This document shows positions 1-13,460 of a stretch of 64,000 bases of DNA, piece by piece (positions within the stretch are counted from its first letter, which is position 1; every line of letters begins with the position of its first letter). The stretch is from Fulvia fulva. Lineage: Eukaryota; Ascomycota; Dothideomycetes; Mycosphaerellales; Mycosphaerellaceae. The position numbers were made by a program, and so were the translations under genes. The notes below the pieces were generated by a model that worked only from the letters and a program-made list of their open reading frames with translations, had not been told where the DNA came from and made no database searches. The DNA lies in assembly GCF_020509005.1 (NCBI RefSeq), contig NC_063014.1, positions 1,550,001 to 1,614,000 on the forward strand, given 5' to 3'.

Positions 1-3000
1 GATATAGAGTAGCCGCGGGTATAATACGTAGTCGAAGGCTCCCGATATATCTAGGCTAAGTAAGGAAGCTACCTTGTCCCTATTCCTATACTAGATAGCC
101 TTTACCTAAGAGGTAACAAGTTCTATCGCGGATAGCGTCGATCGCTATAGGCGCGCACCTATCTAGGTGCCCGGGAGTAGGGAGTGTTCCTCTACCGCCT
201 CGGAGAGTCTCGTTATAACTTGCTTCTTAAGCGCCTTCCTAAGAGTGTTAAGGAGCGCAATTAGGCGGTACGACTTCACCTACGTATAGTCTTCCTTCTA
301 CGGCTTACGTAGGACCACTGTCGTCGATTATTTAAAAGCTTTCGGGTAGTATCCGGTCTATAGGTAGGCGTTAAAGATCGCTATAACTACTAGGGCTAGT
401 TGATCTCTACACTTCTTTAGTAGCTCGTTTAGGATCCTATCCGGCCCCGGGGCTTTCTTCGCCGGCAACTTCCTTAGTATAGCGGCAACTTCTCCCTCGG
501 ACACCTCCTATTAGACCGCGATGCTAGGGGCTAGGGGAGTAGAGCTATTTATATCGCTTAGATTAGCCTCGACTAGGGGCGGGAAGAACTTACTAGCTAG
601 TAGACGCGCCTTAGCCTCGGGGTCGCTAACCGGGCTACTAGGCGATTATAGCACTAGGATAGAGAAGGAGGGGCCCTATATAGGGTCCTATCGGGCCCAT
701 TTCGCTAGCTTCTATATCCTCTCTAGCTTGCCGGCGATTTCTTCTACTATAGCCCTCTAGCCGACTACTTTCTCCCTTCGTATTATAGCTTTCTTCTGTT
801 AGTATGCCTCTCTATATACGTTCTAGGCCTCCTCGCTATAGCTACTCGTCCACACCCGGCGGGCTCTCCTTACTTCTCTTACTACCGTAGTGCACTCCGG
901 CGTCTAGTATAGTTTGGACTATATCGTTAGTTAGGTAAGCGGAACGTGAAGTGAGGTCGCTTTTCTTATTTCGTCTATCAACCCCTAGACTACTTCGTCT
1001 ATCTCGTCTTTACTATTATATTGCTACTACGCGATCTAGACTAGCCTCTTAGAGTCATTAAGGTACGCCTAGATGTTGGCCTAGTAGGCCTTTCCCTAGT
1101 TTAGCTTAGGGGTTCTCGCTAGTATACGTTATATCTATATCGTAATAGAGGTCCTGACTAGTATGTAGTCTAACGACGCCTCGAGTTTATATTCGATCCT
1201 ATAGTAAATTACCGTATAGTAGTAGCTATCTAAGATCTAGGAGAGGTCGATCGTGCCTTAGAGTCCCCCTCTCTTCTAGGTACCTAGGTCCTTCGGGGTA
1301 TTAAGGGTAATTACGTTGCTCGCTATTAAGTCGAGTACTTCGTCGGCTATAGGGTGCGGCTATATAAGGCTTTCCTAGGAAGGGTAGTGTATATTGAAGT
1401 CTCCTACTACGATGTAGCACCCTTGTCTCTTAAGCGTACTGTCTAGGTGTCTATAGACCCCTTAGTCGCGGCTAGACCTCGAGGCTAGCGGTTGTATATA
1501 TAGGTTATGTATCTAGGTACTACCTACGTAGAGGGAGGTAATATCGCCCCCGCCTTCTTCGTCTACGTAGTACACTACCTCCTAGTCGGATTCTAGTATG
1601 TCCTTACTAATATAGAAGCACGTACGGGGTCTACCGTCGCCTCGTAGGTATGTCGTATAGCCTAGTAACTTATATATCGTTAGTCTCTTATAGTACGGGT
1701 TAATCTATAGCTCCTAGATTACTAGGACGTAGTAGACGTACGGGTCCGCCTCGTATAGGAAATAGTTCTAGACTATATCCTTACTATAGTTAACGTTATA
1801 CTAGATAATACTAAGCGTATCGAGGCTAGTCATCGGTATCGATAATCATTTCCTCTATATCGTCCTATGTCCTACTGCCCTACGCGTCCTAGTCTACGCC
1901 TATTGGCTATATACTAAAGGGGAGCCGGGTCTAGTTAGATTTCCTCGCTATAGCTAGTAGAGCACGTGGCCTCCCGTACGCCCTAGGTTACGTATCCTTT
2001 ATATCGTTCTCGGCCCTAGGGCGCTTATACCCGACCGCCGCTAGTTAGTTCCGGTATAGGCTAGCCTTACGGTCGCCGTAGAATCTTAGGGCGACGGTTC
2101 TGTTTATAATTGCCTTGTTTCTTACTAGTTTCCGCTATAGGCATTCCGTACTATACGATAGGTAGTGCCCCGGACAGTTCGCGTACCGTCTCGTAGTCGA
2201 TATATAGTCCCTAGATATATAGTCTCCTATACAGTTCGAGCAGGCCTACTTGTTTATACACGTGTAGGTTTGGTGTCTATACTATTAGCATTTGAAGCAT
2301 TAGAGGACACGAAAGGATGAGGAGTGCTTTTCTACTATCTTAAGGCTATATTGCTAGACTAGGCCTTGTTCTATCGCTAGATCCGCCGCTTTCGCGTCTT
2401 ATAGCTATACTATTAGCGCCGAGGCCTTCTTACCTTCTGGCCATTTTCTATAGAGCCAGGTCGCCTTCTAGATTAGAGAGTTAAGAGTGACCGGGTTGTC
2501 CTCTTAGAGAGCGCGTAGGTGCCCCTAGTTAGTTAGGTCAAACTCCTTAGGTATGTCGTGGACTAGGATCGTAAATTGTTTCGTTAAGACCTTCGCTAAT
2601 GCCGTAACCTTAGATGCCTACTATAGCTATGCCTCTAGGTGCCTCCTAGTAGTAGTAGAGCTAGTATAGATCTATAGAGTACCGTTAGACTGTTAGTTCA
2701 CTACGACTACCCCTAGTTAGTTAATTCGTTAGGCGAGCTCCTTATTCGATAGCTTCGTAACTTCGGCCTAGTCTTCCTTTACTATAATACGGATCGTAAC
2801 TATATCGTACGTTAGGCGGGGGCCTAGTATCGATGCCGCGACCGATGCCTAGCTATAGGGGTGTTAATTCTGGGTGGCCTTACTAATCGCCTAGGACGTC
2901 GTCCTTATTTCTTATTGCTCTCGGTAATACGATAGTATAAGCGCCGTGCGTAGCTAAGTGATTATTACCTATAGAGACCGGTAAGGGAGCTAATCGTTAG

Positions 3001-3170
3001 TTTCTATACTTTTTGCGTCCTCTATAAGTTGCTACTAGTTGTCTTAGGGGGGCTTCGCCTATAGGGCCGTAGGCGCCGTTAGTGCCGTAGCCTAGGCTAC
3101 TATTGCCTAGGAGTTGCCTAATGTAGCTAGGCACCTCCGCGGCGTTTAGAGCTAAAGAAACAGGGTGAGG
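1..3170 (-). mobile_element. RIP-degraded LINE (Tad/I-like non-LTR retrotransposon), 3' part outside window
   Basis: Read on the minus strand, with stops at former Gln and Trp codons. A gag-like ORF1 lies at about 3150-2200 and ends in two CCHC zinc knuckles at about 2310-2220 (first knuckle C-F-K-C, second C-S-N-C). An apurinic-type endonuclease domain follows at about 1850-1100, with a Q-E-x-W-like motif near 1710. The start of the reverse transcriptase, with the LINE signature K-K-A-P-G-P-D, is at about 470-430. The RT core and 3' tail lie beyond the left window edge. The right boundary is set only roughly by the switch to gypsy-type coding near 3170-3290. CA and TG dinucleotides are nearly absent. 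The element cannot encode functional proteins as it stands. Confidence 0.8.
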
Positions 3171-3229
3171 AGAGCTTCAAGCTATCCAGATTAAATGAGG
3201 TAGAACTCCCTTAGTCCTAGGGGCAGTAG

Positions 3230-6200
3230 CCTGCTTTATATATCGTTAGAATGGCCTTAATAAGAGCTTTCGAATGTGTCTTGTTTTGGCGTAGAGATCG
3301 ATAGTATCGACGAGTACGGTTTCGTGTTATAAATACGGTCAGCTATTCGGAGCCCTCTACTATTCTAATACGATTAAAAGCGGTAATAATATCTAGCTTA
3401 GTAAAGTACTTCTTACTAGCAATATAATTAAGTATGTCTTATATTAAGGGTATAGGATACCTAGACTTAATCGTGCGTTCGTTAACTTGTCTATAGTTAA
3501 TATAGACTCTTAATCTACATCCTAGTTTCTTAATAATAAGCACGGGTAATAAAGTATCTACTCTACCTTCGTATCTATAAATGCCCTTCTAGGCTAACTA
3601 CTCTTAGACCTAGTACGCGATAACTTCGTCCTCCTAGTTTAATATCCAGTAGGGCCTACTAAAAGGCGGTATAGTTCCTAGCTTTAGCTTGATCTCGTAG
3701 TTAATACTAGGCCTATATAGTAGAAGCTCCTTCGTATCTTATTTAGAGAAGTAATATGCGAATTCGTGATATATAGGGAGAAGGTGGTCCTTTAGATCGA
3801 TAGTCTCCTCCTTCTTACGTATAAATTTGTCTATATCGGCTTATATATATATCTTATAGGTAGAGAGAGTCGGACTAACGCGTTACGCTACTAGTACAAA
3901 CGCCGCTATACGTATATCAAGTCGCTCGATAGTCTTGGTATTAGAAAGTATCCTATAGCCGGTATTAGGTAAGTATGTCGCTATATTACGTATGTTACGG
4001 GCGCTTATAGCGTAGGTAGTAAGTAGGTCTATAGCACGTATATCGCTAGGTTACTATAGCTCGTTCTTATTAAAGATAAACATTATATATACCTCTGCTC
4101 CTTTCCGCCTTACTATCTTCTTAATTGTCTCCGCGCTAACTTCCTAGATATCGATATCCGGTAGTATCGGCGTAGCTAGTTTCTTTTCGAATAATAGTTT
4201 AGCGGTTCGCGGACGTTCCTTTATAATTATATTAGAGGTTATAGTCTAGACAAAATCTCTATCGTCGTCTTCTTCGACAGTAGCTTAATACGCTAGTCGG
4301 GTCTTTAAGGTAGGTTCGAAGGTCTGCTTAGTAATTACCGGTTCCTACTTATTATTAATACTCTATACCTAGACTAGCTTACTATCCTATAGGTAATACT
4401 CCTTATAGTGCTCCGAGTCGAGGGTTATAGTACCTAACGTAAAGTAGATATCTAGCTAGTGTTCATTATACTAGGGCCTGCCTAGTACGATGTTATACTC
4501 TAGATATATAACCTAGAAGGTTCTAGTCTCCTTATAACTATTGCCGAGTATAAGTTCTAGGCTTATACGGTATTCTATTATTTCCGCGGCTATCGAGCCG
4601 TTTACTAACCTAAGGGCTAGTAGGTTATTAAGCTTAATTAAGGGCAGATTATGTTTTTGCGTATAGGAGAAGTCGATATACTTAGAATTAGCACCGTTAT
4701 TAAGGAAAGTAAATACATTTTGCCTATTAGCTATCCCTAGTACTACGAGGTATAAGCCGATAATAGGGTTGTATTCTATTTCTACTATCCTAAGAATATA
4801 TAATAATAGCTTAAGCCCTTCGGGTAGCTTTACTAGTAGTGCCTCTTCGTTATATCTTATATTCTCCTTTTTATGTCTACTAGTTATTGCGCTTAAGTAG
4901 TAGACTAGGCATTTTCCGCTAGTAGTATAACGGTAGTACCGCTAGCGTTAGTACCTAGACGTACTAGTATCTCGTACTCGAATAGCTCGTAAGTACGCTA
5001 CTATAGGCGGTGACCGGGCTTACGACACTTCTTATAGAGGCTCTTATATATATAGCGAGTGTTCTTAGCTTCGTCTATAATCTTACTAAGGCTACTCTTA
5101 AATAGTTTAGGTCGGGTAGACTAAGCCTTACGGGTCGGCTTATTAGAGCCTAAACCTACTAGCTTATCGTCCTTATTATCCTTATTACCGTCCTTCTTAT
5201 CGTTTTTTAGCTTCTCGGAGCGTAGGTAGAGAGCGTCGAGGATCCTAAAGTCCTTATCTACCTAATAGAGATTGTCGATTATTTCTTATAACGATTCGGG
5301 ACGGAAGTTAAGATACTTATTAAGATAGCGGACAGTTAGCTTACGTTATAGGTTATCTATCGTATCTTTACCCTTAAGGCCTAGGATATTAGTATTCTAG
5401 CGCTACTTAGGGAAGAAGGTCTAGAAGCTATCCTTATTGTCTATCTTAAGGTTACTTAGGCAATTACGAGCCCTACTAATTAGGTTATAGTCTCCGTATT
5501 GCTTAGCGAGTTCCTTAATAAGGTCGTTAATGCCCTTATACGTCTTCTTACTACTAGTTAGGCTACCTAAGATAGTAGGGATCTTTAGTCTAACTAGTTC
5601 CTAAGTATTACCTAGTAAGGCTAGTAAGTCGTATACGAACTTAAGTACTACCTTCTTATCGCGAAAGACCGTATAGTCGATAATAGTCTCTAACTCGGAG
5701 AAGAACTTCTCGAGGGAGGGTCTAGATAGCTTACTATCGATAGTACTAACAAACTTCTCTAGCTTATCTATACTACGCTAAGTCTTAAAGGGCTAGCTAA
5801 GGTCTAGATCGTACTTAACTAGAGACTCGAAGTCGTAGACTAGCTTCTTCTTCTTAGAAGAGCGGCGATAAGTACGAGTATCGCTATCCGACTCCGAGTC
5901 CTTCTCTAACTCCTTAGATAATAGATCGGAGTCGTTACTATTATCCTTACGTATAGACTTCTTAGCCTTCTTTCTAGTAGTACGGCGAGCTGCCTTGTCC
6001 TCCTCGTCCTTGTTACTAGCTCTATTATTATCCTTGTTATTATCCTTAGATAGGGTTCGGCCGTTCTATAGGGCACGACGCTATAATATAGCGCGAGATA
6101 GTAAGGATCGTACTCGAGAGCGGCCTCGGCGGTCTTCGAGTTACTTCTTAAGATTATCTACCTAAGTCTACTACGACTTGTTAAGATGCTCAATGTCGTT

Positions 6201-7150
6201 CTAGTAGGTTTAAGCTTCTATCTTATACGTATCGAGATCGAATTTAAGGGTCTTAATCTTCGAGTTATTATTAGATAACTACTAAAGTGCCTCCTTAGCT
6301 TACTTCTTTAGGGTATCGTTCTTCGCGGTAAGTGTACTAATCTCTACGGACATTACTACATTCGATAATACCTTAGGTCGGGCCTTTAAGTTATCGAGTT
6401 CCTTAACTAGGGTGTCGTATTTATTACGTATCTATTAGTCGTAACTCTTCGATCTCCTAAGCTCTTACCCTACTTTACCTAACTACTCGTAGAGGATAGT
6501 CGCTATCTATGTTACGTTCCTATACTCTTACTCGGCGCGTCGTAGGATAAAGTAGATAGCCGCGGCGGTCTCGGGCTCTACTAGGAGCTTGACAAGCTAG
6601 TCGATATCGAGTTAAAGGAGGTCGTTCGCGGGAATTCGGAGGGTTTTCGCGACTTATTATATATCCTCGCCCTTACCTTCCTCGGTCGCGCTGTCGTCGT
6701 CGTAGTCGACTACCGCTATAGTAACGCCGTTCTTATCTTAGATCTCGTCGTCGTTTAGAAGGTCGTATAAGTTAAACTTACTAGGTAGGTTAGTAACTAG
6801 GCGCTATAAGTTCTCGAGTTTCTACTATATAGCGTCGTCGGTAGTCTACTACTACTCTTACGTTTGTCCTTAAGTCTTAAATATTAAATATAGACTTGTT
6901 ACGGGTAGCCCGCGACCCCTTACTATAGCTACGTCGGCCCGGGTAAACCGCGGACCTTCCGTATTAGGTTAGCGCGGCTTAGCTTTACTTTATAACTTCG
7001 CCGCGCCTCGCGCTCCTCTTTCGTAGCTTCGTAGAACAATAACTATCTCGTTCGGACCCTATAGTACGCGCGCCCTTATAGTTTATTCTACTACCCTACC
7101 TAGATCGCGGATCTAGGTAAGGGACGCGTAATAATAGAAATAGACAGAAC
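3230..7150 (-). mobile_element. RIP-degraded Ty3/gypsy fragment: gag, protease, start of RT
   Basis: The minus-strand coding order is gag (about 6850-4900), protease and linker (about 4850-4150), then the first part of reverse transcriptase (about 4100-3300, including K-K-Y-F-T-K-L-D and the R-L-R-V-Y-I-N-Y-R block). Gag is rich in charged residues, with a coiled-coil-like middle and a damaged zinc knuckle near 5030 that keeps C-R-K-P-G-H. The RT homology stops before the YxDD motif; RNase H and integrase are missing, so the element is truncated at the junction with the LINE to its left. Stops fall where Q or W is expected. Its right flank (to 7150) is where the copia element inserted. Confidence 0.75.
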
Positions 7151-7517
7151 TATTAAATAGGTATAGTATATATATATACGGAAGTCAGGACACGTAATAG
7201 AGAAGGAGGAAGGACTAATGTAGTATACGAAGGTATATAGTAGAGTAGTATTTAGTACTAAAGGTCACTCTACTATCGGTATAGAGACTACGTCACTTAT
7301 ACCTATATAGAGGGATATTGCTCTAGTCCTAGTTCTATTTCACTACGCCTTATCGGTTTCACCTATATCTTATCCTACGACGGCAGTTCCTCTAAGTCGC
7401 TCCTACTATTCGTACGGTATTATAATAGTATTGCCGTACTATTGTCTCGACTAGCTTAGTATATACTAAGTTAGTCTTAGTACCGTACGACATGCCTACT
7501 AACCTATATTTGTAACA
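7151..7517 (-). repeat. 3' LTR of the copia element
   Basis: This 367-bp repeat is nearly identical to 12235-12601; the differences are mainly C/T and G/A transitions. It starts ta (a mutated tg) and ends ca, keeping the LTR TG...CA rule apart from RIP damage. It is preceded by the target duplication agaac at 7146-7150. Confidence 0.92.
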
Positions 7518-10500
7518 CTCCTACTTAGGTCGTAAGGTAAGGAACGATTGTTCCTACTATACTAGCTATAGCTATCGTACGAAGGTCTAGAAGTAGGGAC
7601 CGGCTAGCGGTTTAGTCAAACTATCTACTACTATCTCCTTAGTATAGTAGTACTCTACTTTAATCTTCCTCTACTACTAGAGGTGCATAATATAGTTATA
7701 GGTAACATTAATATACTTAGATCTTTCGTAGATATAGGCGTCCTTAACTAAGGTTAGAGCCGCCTAGTTATCCCCTATAAGGCGTACTAGTCTTAGTTCG
7801 TCGACGGTGCTCTTATCGGCTAGGACTATTAGTTAGAAAGAGTAGTCTCCTACTAGCCCCGGGTAGTTCATCTCTCGGAGGATAGCCGCTAGGAACTAGG
7901 ATTATTTCGCGGCGGCGTTTATCGCTATAAACTCTACCTCTATAGTAGAGGTTGCTACAGACTTTTACTTCTTACTTATCTAGGATATAGACGTACCGTA
8001 TACTAGCTAGACATGTCCTAGAATTAAGACCCTATCTACTCGATCTATCGCGTAGTCGGAGTCTAAGTATCCGGTTAGGGTACCGCTACTATGTCTAAAT
8101 ATTAACCCTAGGTCGGGGAACGACCTTAGGTATCTTAAGACCTTCTTTAGTGCTTTTATATACCGCTTTATTAGATCCGCGACATATATACTAGTTCTCC
8201 CGAGTAGGAAGGCTAGGTCCGGTCTCGTTATAGTTATTAGCTATATCTAGGTCCTATTATCGCTCTAGTAGTTATCCTTACTACATCTCTCGTCGTTCGG
8301 GGCTATAGGACGGAGATCATCGTAACTATCTATTAGCGAGAGTGTTAGGCTTGCCTTTTCTTTTGCTATGTCTATTTTAGTAAGGGTCTTACGGATATAA
8401 TAGCCCTAGTCGAGTTTTAGGGTACCGTTACGCCTATCGCGAGTAATCTTTAGTCCTAGTAGTTTCTCCAGTTCCCCGAGATCCTTAATCTTAAAGTGTT
8501 ACGCGAACTACTTCTTGAACTATTAGATATCGGCTAACCTTAGTACTATAATAGGTATGTCGTCTATATAGATAAGTAGTATAATGTCTCTCTTAGTATA
8601 AGTTAGGAGACATAGGTCTACCTCGGACTAGTAGAATCCTATTTTGACTAACGTAGCGATATAGAGCTTGTTCTAGTCTCTAGCTACCTACTTTAGGCTA
8701 TAGAGACTCCGGAGTACCTTAAGGACCGTGTTCGGTAGGGTTTCGACTCCTAGTAGGGGTTTTATATAGATGTCTTCGGCTAGGTAGCTTTAGGTAAACG
8801 TATTGTTAACGTCGACCTAGTATATCTCGAGATCCCGCTCATAAACTACTACTATAGAGACCCTTAGGGTGTTATAGCGCACTATAGGTACGAATGTCTC
8901 TTCGAAGTTAACGCCGAATTTCTATAAAAACCCTCTTACGACAAGTCTTGCCTTGAACTTTTCGATTGCTCCGCTAATAAGTCTCTTTACGTCAATGACC
9001 TACTTAGAGGTAACTATATTCGCCCCCCTTAGAGCGATAGCCGTTTCCTAGGTATTATTACTTAATAACGAGAGTAGCTCGGCATTAATAGCGTCCTTCT
9101 ATAAGTGGCCCTATTTAGGATCCCCTACCGTAGCCTTATATATCTTCGGGATAGGTACTTCCTATTAGTAGGCGATACCGGGTCCGAATATAGTAAAGGC
9201 GTGTTCTTAGACTTCGTCGAACAGTTCCTCTACCGTAGCTATAAATATACGTTCGTCGGCATCGGTAAGTCTATTGTTTACCTAGGGCAGTTAGTAGAAC
9301 AAAGCTATTATAGCTTTATAGTACTTAGCCTTATAGTCCTAGTCCTAGCCGTAGTTATCGTTAGGATCCCTAGTCCTTTTCCTTCGGACGATTAGTTCCG
9401 GTAGCTCCGGGGTTTCCTCGATCTTCTTATAGTCCGCGATATTATCTAGTCTACCGGGAAGTTAGACATAGAGCGGTCTTAAGATAGTTAGTCCTTTGTC
9501 ATTAGCCGTAGCGGGTTCGGTCTCTACGTAGAGAGCGGGGATTAGCTAGGTCGGTTCTTCTATAGAGGAGTTACTCTCGTTAGGCCTAGGTATTATACTA
9601 CCCGAGGATTGTGAGATTACTATCGGGGCATCCGCTAGTCGCTATAGTAGTAGTCGCGAGACCGCCGGTAGTCGACCGACTAGCCTTCGTTTAGGTACCT
9701 TACTAGGTTAGTTCGTAAAGGAGATACCTAAATCTAGATCTCCCCCCTTCTCGTTTTCGAACTAATCTACTTGGCTATACTACCTAATAGCTCGTATATC
9801 TAGCTCCTAGAACAACTATTGCTTAGTCGATTAACCGTATCTAACGAAAACAGCTTCCTTACCCCGGTTTATTAACTTATCCTATCGTAGCCCTTTTAGA
9901 TATAATTTCGGTTTTACGTAAACTACTACCCTATAACCCTATACTCTTAGGTGATCCACCGTCGGTACTTTGCTAGTAAATGCTTCTTCCGGCGAAAGTT
10001 AGATACCGTTAAGTAACGGTCCGTTCGATAGTAGGTTACGTATAACCGCCTATACCTCTAGCGCTTTAGGCTAGAATTCTACCGGTATCCCTAATTCCTC
10101 GAGTATTACGCGGATCGCGTTCTCTAATACCTAGATTAACCTTTCTACTACTCTATTTTGTATAGAGTTATAAGTATCCGTCGTATCGTATTAAACCCCC
10201 GATTCTTTCTCCTATTCTTTTAGAACTATTAGTAGCTTAGGTATATTGTTACTCCGTACTACTCTTACGTAGCATTTCGATACTTTCTCTATAGTTAGCC
10301 GCTATTATCGTAGTGCTTACGGTGCGTCGGATTTGTTCTTAAGTAGGATCACCTACTTCTTTCTTAAGAAGTTATCTACGATCTCTAGCTAGTATTTAAA
10401 ACCTAGCCTAGATGTCGTATTTTCGAAGGGTCCGTAGATATCGATAGATATAAGCGCAAGTCTTTCGTTCTTTCGTTCTACGATAGCGCCTTTAAACTTC

Positions 10501-12220
10501 CGTATATTCGCGATAGAGTATACCTTATAGTTATACTTGTCCGGGATAGGAATCGGGTCCTTCTTATTACTTACCCTATAGACGTTCCGGAGTAACCCTT
10601 TTCCTAGGTATACGAATCTTCTATACTAAAGCTCCTACTAATCCTCGGTAGTTACCGCGGCTAGAGCTTCCTCGTATAGCACCTCCGGTAGTCTATTATC
10701 TACCTAGTTTAGGGAGTCGGATATCGAAGATACTACCGGTACCCCCCCTCGTAGTACTGTTCGTACGACAGGCTTTCCGCTCTTATACTTAAGTATAAAG
10801 TTTAGAGGTTCGACATCGAATTGCTTACTAAACTACCTCTATAAAACTAGATTAACTCTAAGATTAGGAACAAACAAGACTTTCTCTAGCGCAATTTATT
10901 TCCCCGTTAGGCCTCCTATAGTTACTATTCCTTTATAGAATATATCTAGGTACCCCCTACCGACTTTAATTACTTTCCTTCTCGCTAGTTTCCTAAGCGA
11001 TCTGAATAGAGACTTATTGTCAGTTATGTATAAGGAGGTATAGGAGTCTAGTAACTATTCGTAGGCGGGAAACTTGCCTTTTACTTCGGTAGTAGAATAG
11101 GCGACTTCGTCGTCGTATATTTCCTCGGTATCGCTTTCTCGTAAGGTATAGGCTCGTATCGCCTTTACCTTTGTCTTATTGTCGGATTGGCTTCTCCTAT
11201 CCTTCTGCTATTTCTTAGACTTCTTAAGGGCGTTTTAGGCCTTCTCTAGATCCCGGACTAGCTCTTTATAGGACTTCTTTTCCGATTACTTCTAGGTGTT
11301 CTTCTTTTTAATAAACTCCTTTACGGAATCTAGTTCCGGGCACGATATAACTAGGTAGTTACTATCGTAGATAAAGCAGCCGCTCTTACCCCCTTGCCTC
11401 TAGGAGTATAGAGCGGTCTCGCCCTTACTCTCTTAGATCCGTAATTCGTAGGATTTAAGTAAGGTTATAGCGGATTCCTAGCCTAGGTTTAGCTAGGCTA
11501 GGATAGTGTCCCTAGTACTAGCGTAGACGTCCGGGAGGCTACTTAGTAGGTACTTAAACCTCCGGATAGGGTCCTTATAGTAGATGTCTTTACTATCTGT
11601 TTTAGTAATCTATATAGATAGGTTACCTAGATATATCTACCCTTGTCTAATTGTCTAATCGTCCGGTAGCTTAAACGATACTAGCTATTTTATAAGCGCT
11701 ACTACGTATGCCTTATAGACCTTACTATACTTCTTCTATAGAAGTTTCTAGATTTCTTTCGTATCTCGTATGTCTAAGATTTCTTAGTTGTCCTCCTTAG
11801 ACAAATATACTAAGATAGTATATCTCGCTATACCGTTCGCCTTCGAAGTGATCTTAGGCGTAACGGATTCTAGGAGATCAGCCGACGAGTCGTCGATAAC
11901 CTAGAATACCTCCCGGCTTTCGAGATAGTCTCGTAGTATAACGAACTAGCGCTTCTAGTTCTTACGAGTAAGGGTAGGGCCGACCTTCCGGGGGCCCTCG
12001 TGACTCGTTAAGTCTTCTATAGCGAAGGTAGCCTTAGATTTGTAGTAAGCTCTACTTGACTACGGTAGTTAGAATAAGTATAGACTCCCCGAGTCTATTA
12101 GTAGCGTTCCGTATAGTAGACTCCCCGAGTCTATTAGTACGTTACTATATAGATTCCGGGTATAGGGTATAATACTCTACGTTATACTTCCTTAGTATAT
12201 CGATGTCCTATTAAGCAAAC

Positions 12221-12234
12221 CCGGGCTTATAACC
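12221..12234 (-). other. Copia primer-binding site (half initiator tRNA-Met type)
   Basis: The 14 bases directly inside the 5' LTR read GGTTATAAGCCCGG on the minus strand. With one TG-to-TA RIP change restored, this matches the complement of the anticodon stem-loop of initiator tRNA-Met (CAT anticodon). Drosophila copia and several fungal copia elements are known to prime from a cleaved initiator tRNA-Met in this way. Confidence 0.7.
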
Positions 12235-12601
12235 TATTAAATAGGTATAGTATATATATGTACGGAAGTTAGGACACGTAATAGGGAAGGAGGAAGGACC
12301 AATATAGTATACGAAGGTATATAGTAGAGTAGTGTTTAGTACTAAAGGTTACTCTACTATCGGTATAGAGACTACGTCTCTTATACCTATATAGAGGGAT
12401 ATTGCTCTAGTCCTAGTTCTGTTTCACTACGCCTTATCGGTTTCACCTATATCTTATCCTACGACGGCAGTTCCTCTAAGTCGCTCCTACTATTCGTACG
12501 GTATTATAATAGTATTGCCGTACTATTGTCTCGACTAGCTTAGTATGTACTAAGTTAGTCTTAGTACCGTACGACATACCTACTAACCTATATTCGTAAT
12601 A
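12235..12601 (-). repeat. 5' LTR of the copia element
   Basis: Second 367-bp copy. It starts ta and ends ta where the other copy ends ca, and it is followed directly by the duplicated target agaac (12602-12606). In minus-strand transcription this is the promoter LTR. Confidence 0.92.
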
Positions 12602-12606
12602 AGAAC

Positions 12607-13460
12607 CATAGAACTCGAGAACGCGTAGAGTCGTATTAGAATATAGAATACGGTAAGGTATATAGCGCGTAAATACCTAGAGAACGTAACACGGCGACAT
12701 TATTAGTAGGTAGTCGCGCGCTCGTAGATAGTTAGGATATAAGCACCGTTACGCCTCCCCCGAACCTAGATAATATAACTTTATAAATAACGAACGGCGG
12801 TATACTACCGCTACCTAAGCCTAAGGGTAAAAGTAAGTAGCGTATATCTCTTTTCCCCGACCTCTCCTCTTTTCCTTAGAGTTAGATATAGGACGACAAT
12901 CGGCGGGTTATAGTAGACACCGGTGTCGCGCTATAATAAGAGATTAATAAAGCTTACTAGAAGGCCTTCGAGCGAGAAGAAGGTAGTAAGATTGACTTTA
13001 TAGAACTATTCGAGTTTAAGCTCGAAGAGAACCTAGGCGGCGACCTAGACGAGGTATATCTATTACTCGACGAGGCAGAACACATTCTCGTATCCAAATA
13101 CTAGAATGTCACTCTAGATAACCTTACGACCCTTATATCCTAACACCCGAAGACTACCTACGACTTCGTACTATAAGTAGTTAATACGGCGATTACTAAG
13201 GGTAGACAACTCGATATAATAGAGCGAGCTAACGACCTTTAGAATACGTAGTATACTACGCTATACACCGAATACGGCCGTATCTATAAGATACTACGAA
13301 GTAAAGAGCTTATTATATAGAAAATGGCAGTAGATCTTAAATATAAGAAGGATTACGACCTAGCTAAGTTATAAGAGCTAGAGAAGAAATATAAGGAAGC
13401 TAATAACCTATATAAGCAGTTTAGCGAGATCTACGAGAAGGAGAAGAAGAAGATATAAGA
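12607..13460 (+). mobile_element. Outer Ty3/gypsy element, 5' piece (gag N-terminal half)
   Basis: Plus-strand gag coding continues without a frame change from about 12,900 to 13,455, interrupted only by TAG/TAA at former Q/W codons. The protein is acidic, then Lys/Glu-rich and probably helical. The reading frame breaks at 13,460, where the chromodomain element inserted, and resumes in the same frame at 23,704 after the 5-bp target duplication taaga. No 5' LTR was recognised; the sequence from 12,607 to about 12,880 is the untranslated or weakly coding start of this element. Confidence 0.75.

Larger units (their letters stand above)
7151..12601 (-). mobile_element. Full-length Ty1/copia retrotransposon, RIP-inactivated
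   Basis: This 5,451-bp element is bounded by two 367-bp LTRs and a 5-bp target-site duplication, agaac (7146-7150 and 12602-12606). Coding is on the minus strand: gag region about 12,050-11,300, integrase about 10,800-9,900, reverse transcriptase about 9,100-8,450 with Y-I-D-D near 8565, and RNase H near 7955-7880 (a V-A-T-S-T-x-E-x-E-F block). Integrase ahead of RT is the copia order. All domains are full of TAG/TAA at Gln and Trp positions. A primer-binding site lies just inside the 5' LTR (right-hand side). It inserted into the sequence between the left gypsy fragment and the outer plus-strand gypsy element. Confidence 0.88.

Noticed and set aside
521..760. Short open frame in the first kilobase (79 aa)
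   Set aside because: It lies within a RIP-degraded LINE read on the other strand, with no codon bias and low-complexity composition.
9105..9395. 96-aa open frame inside the copia element
   Set aside because: It is antisense to the reverse transcriptase region of the element, which is coded on the minus strand; a chance frame.
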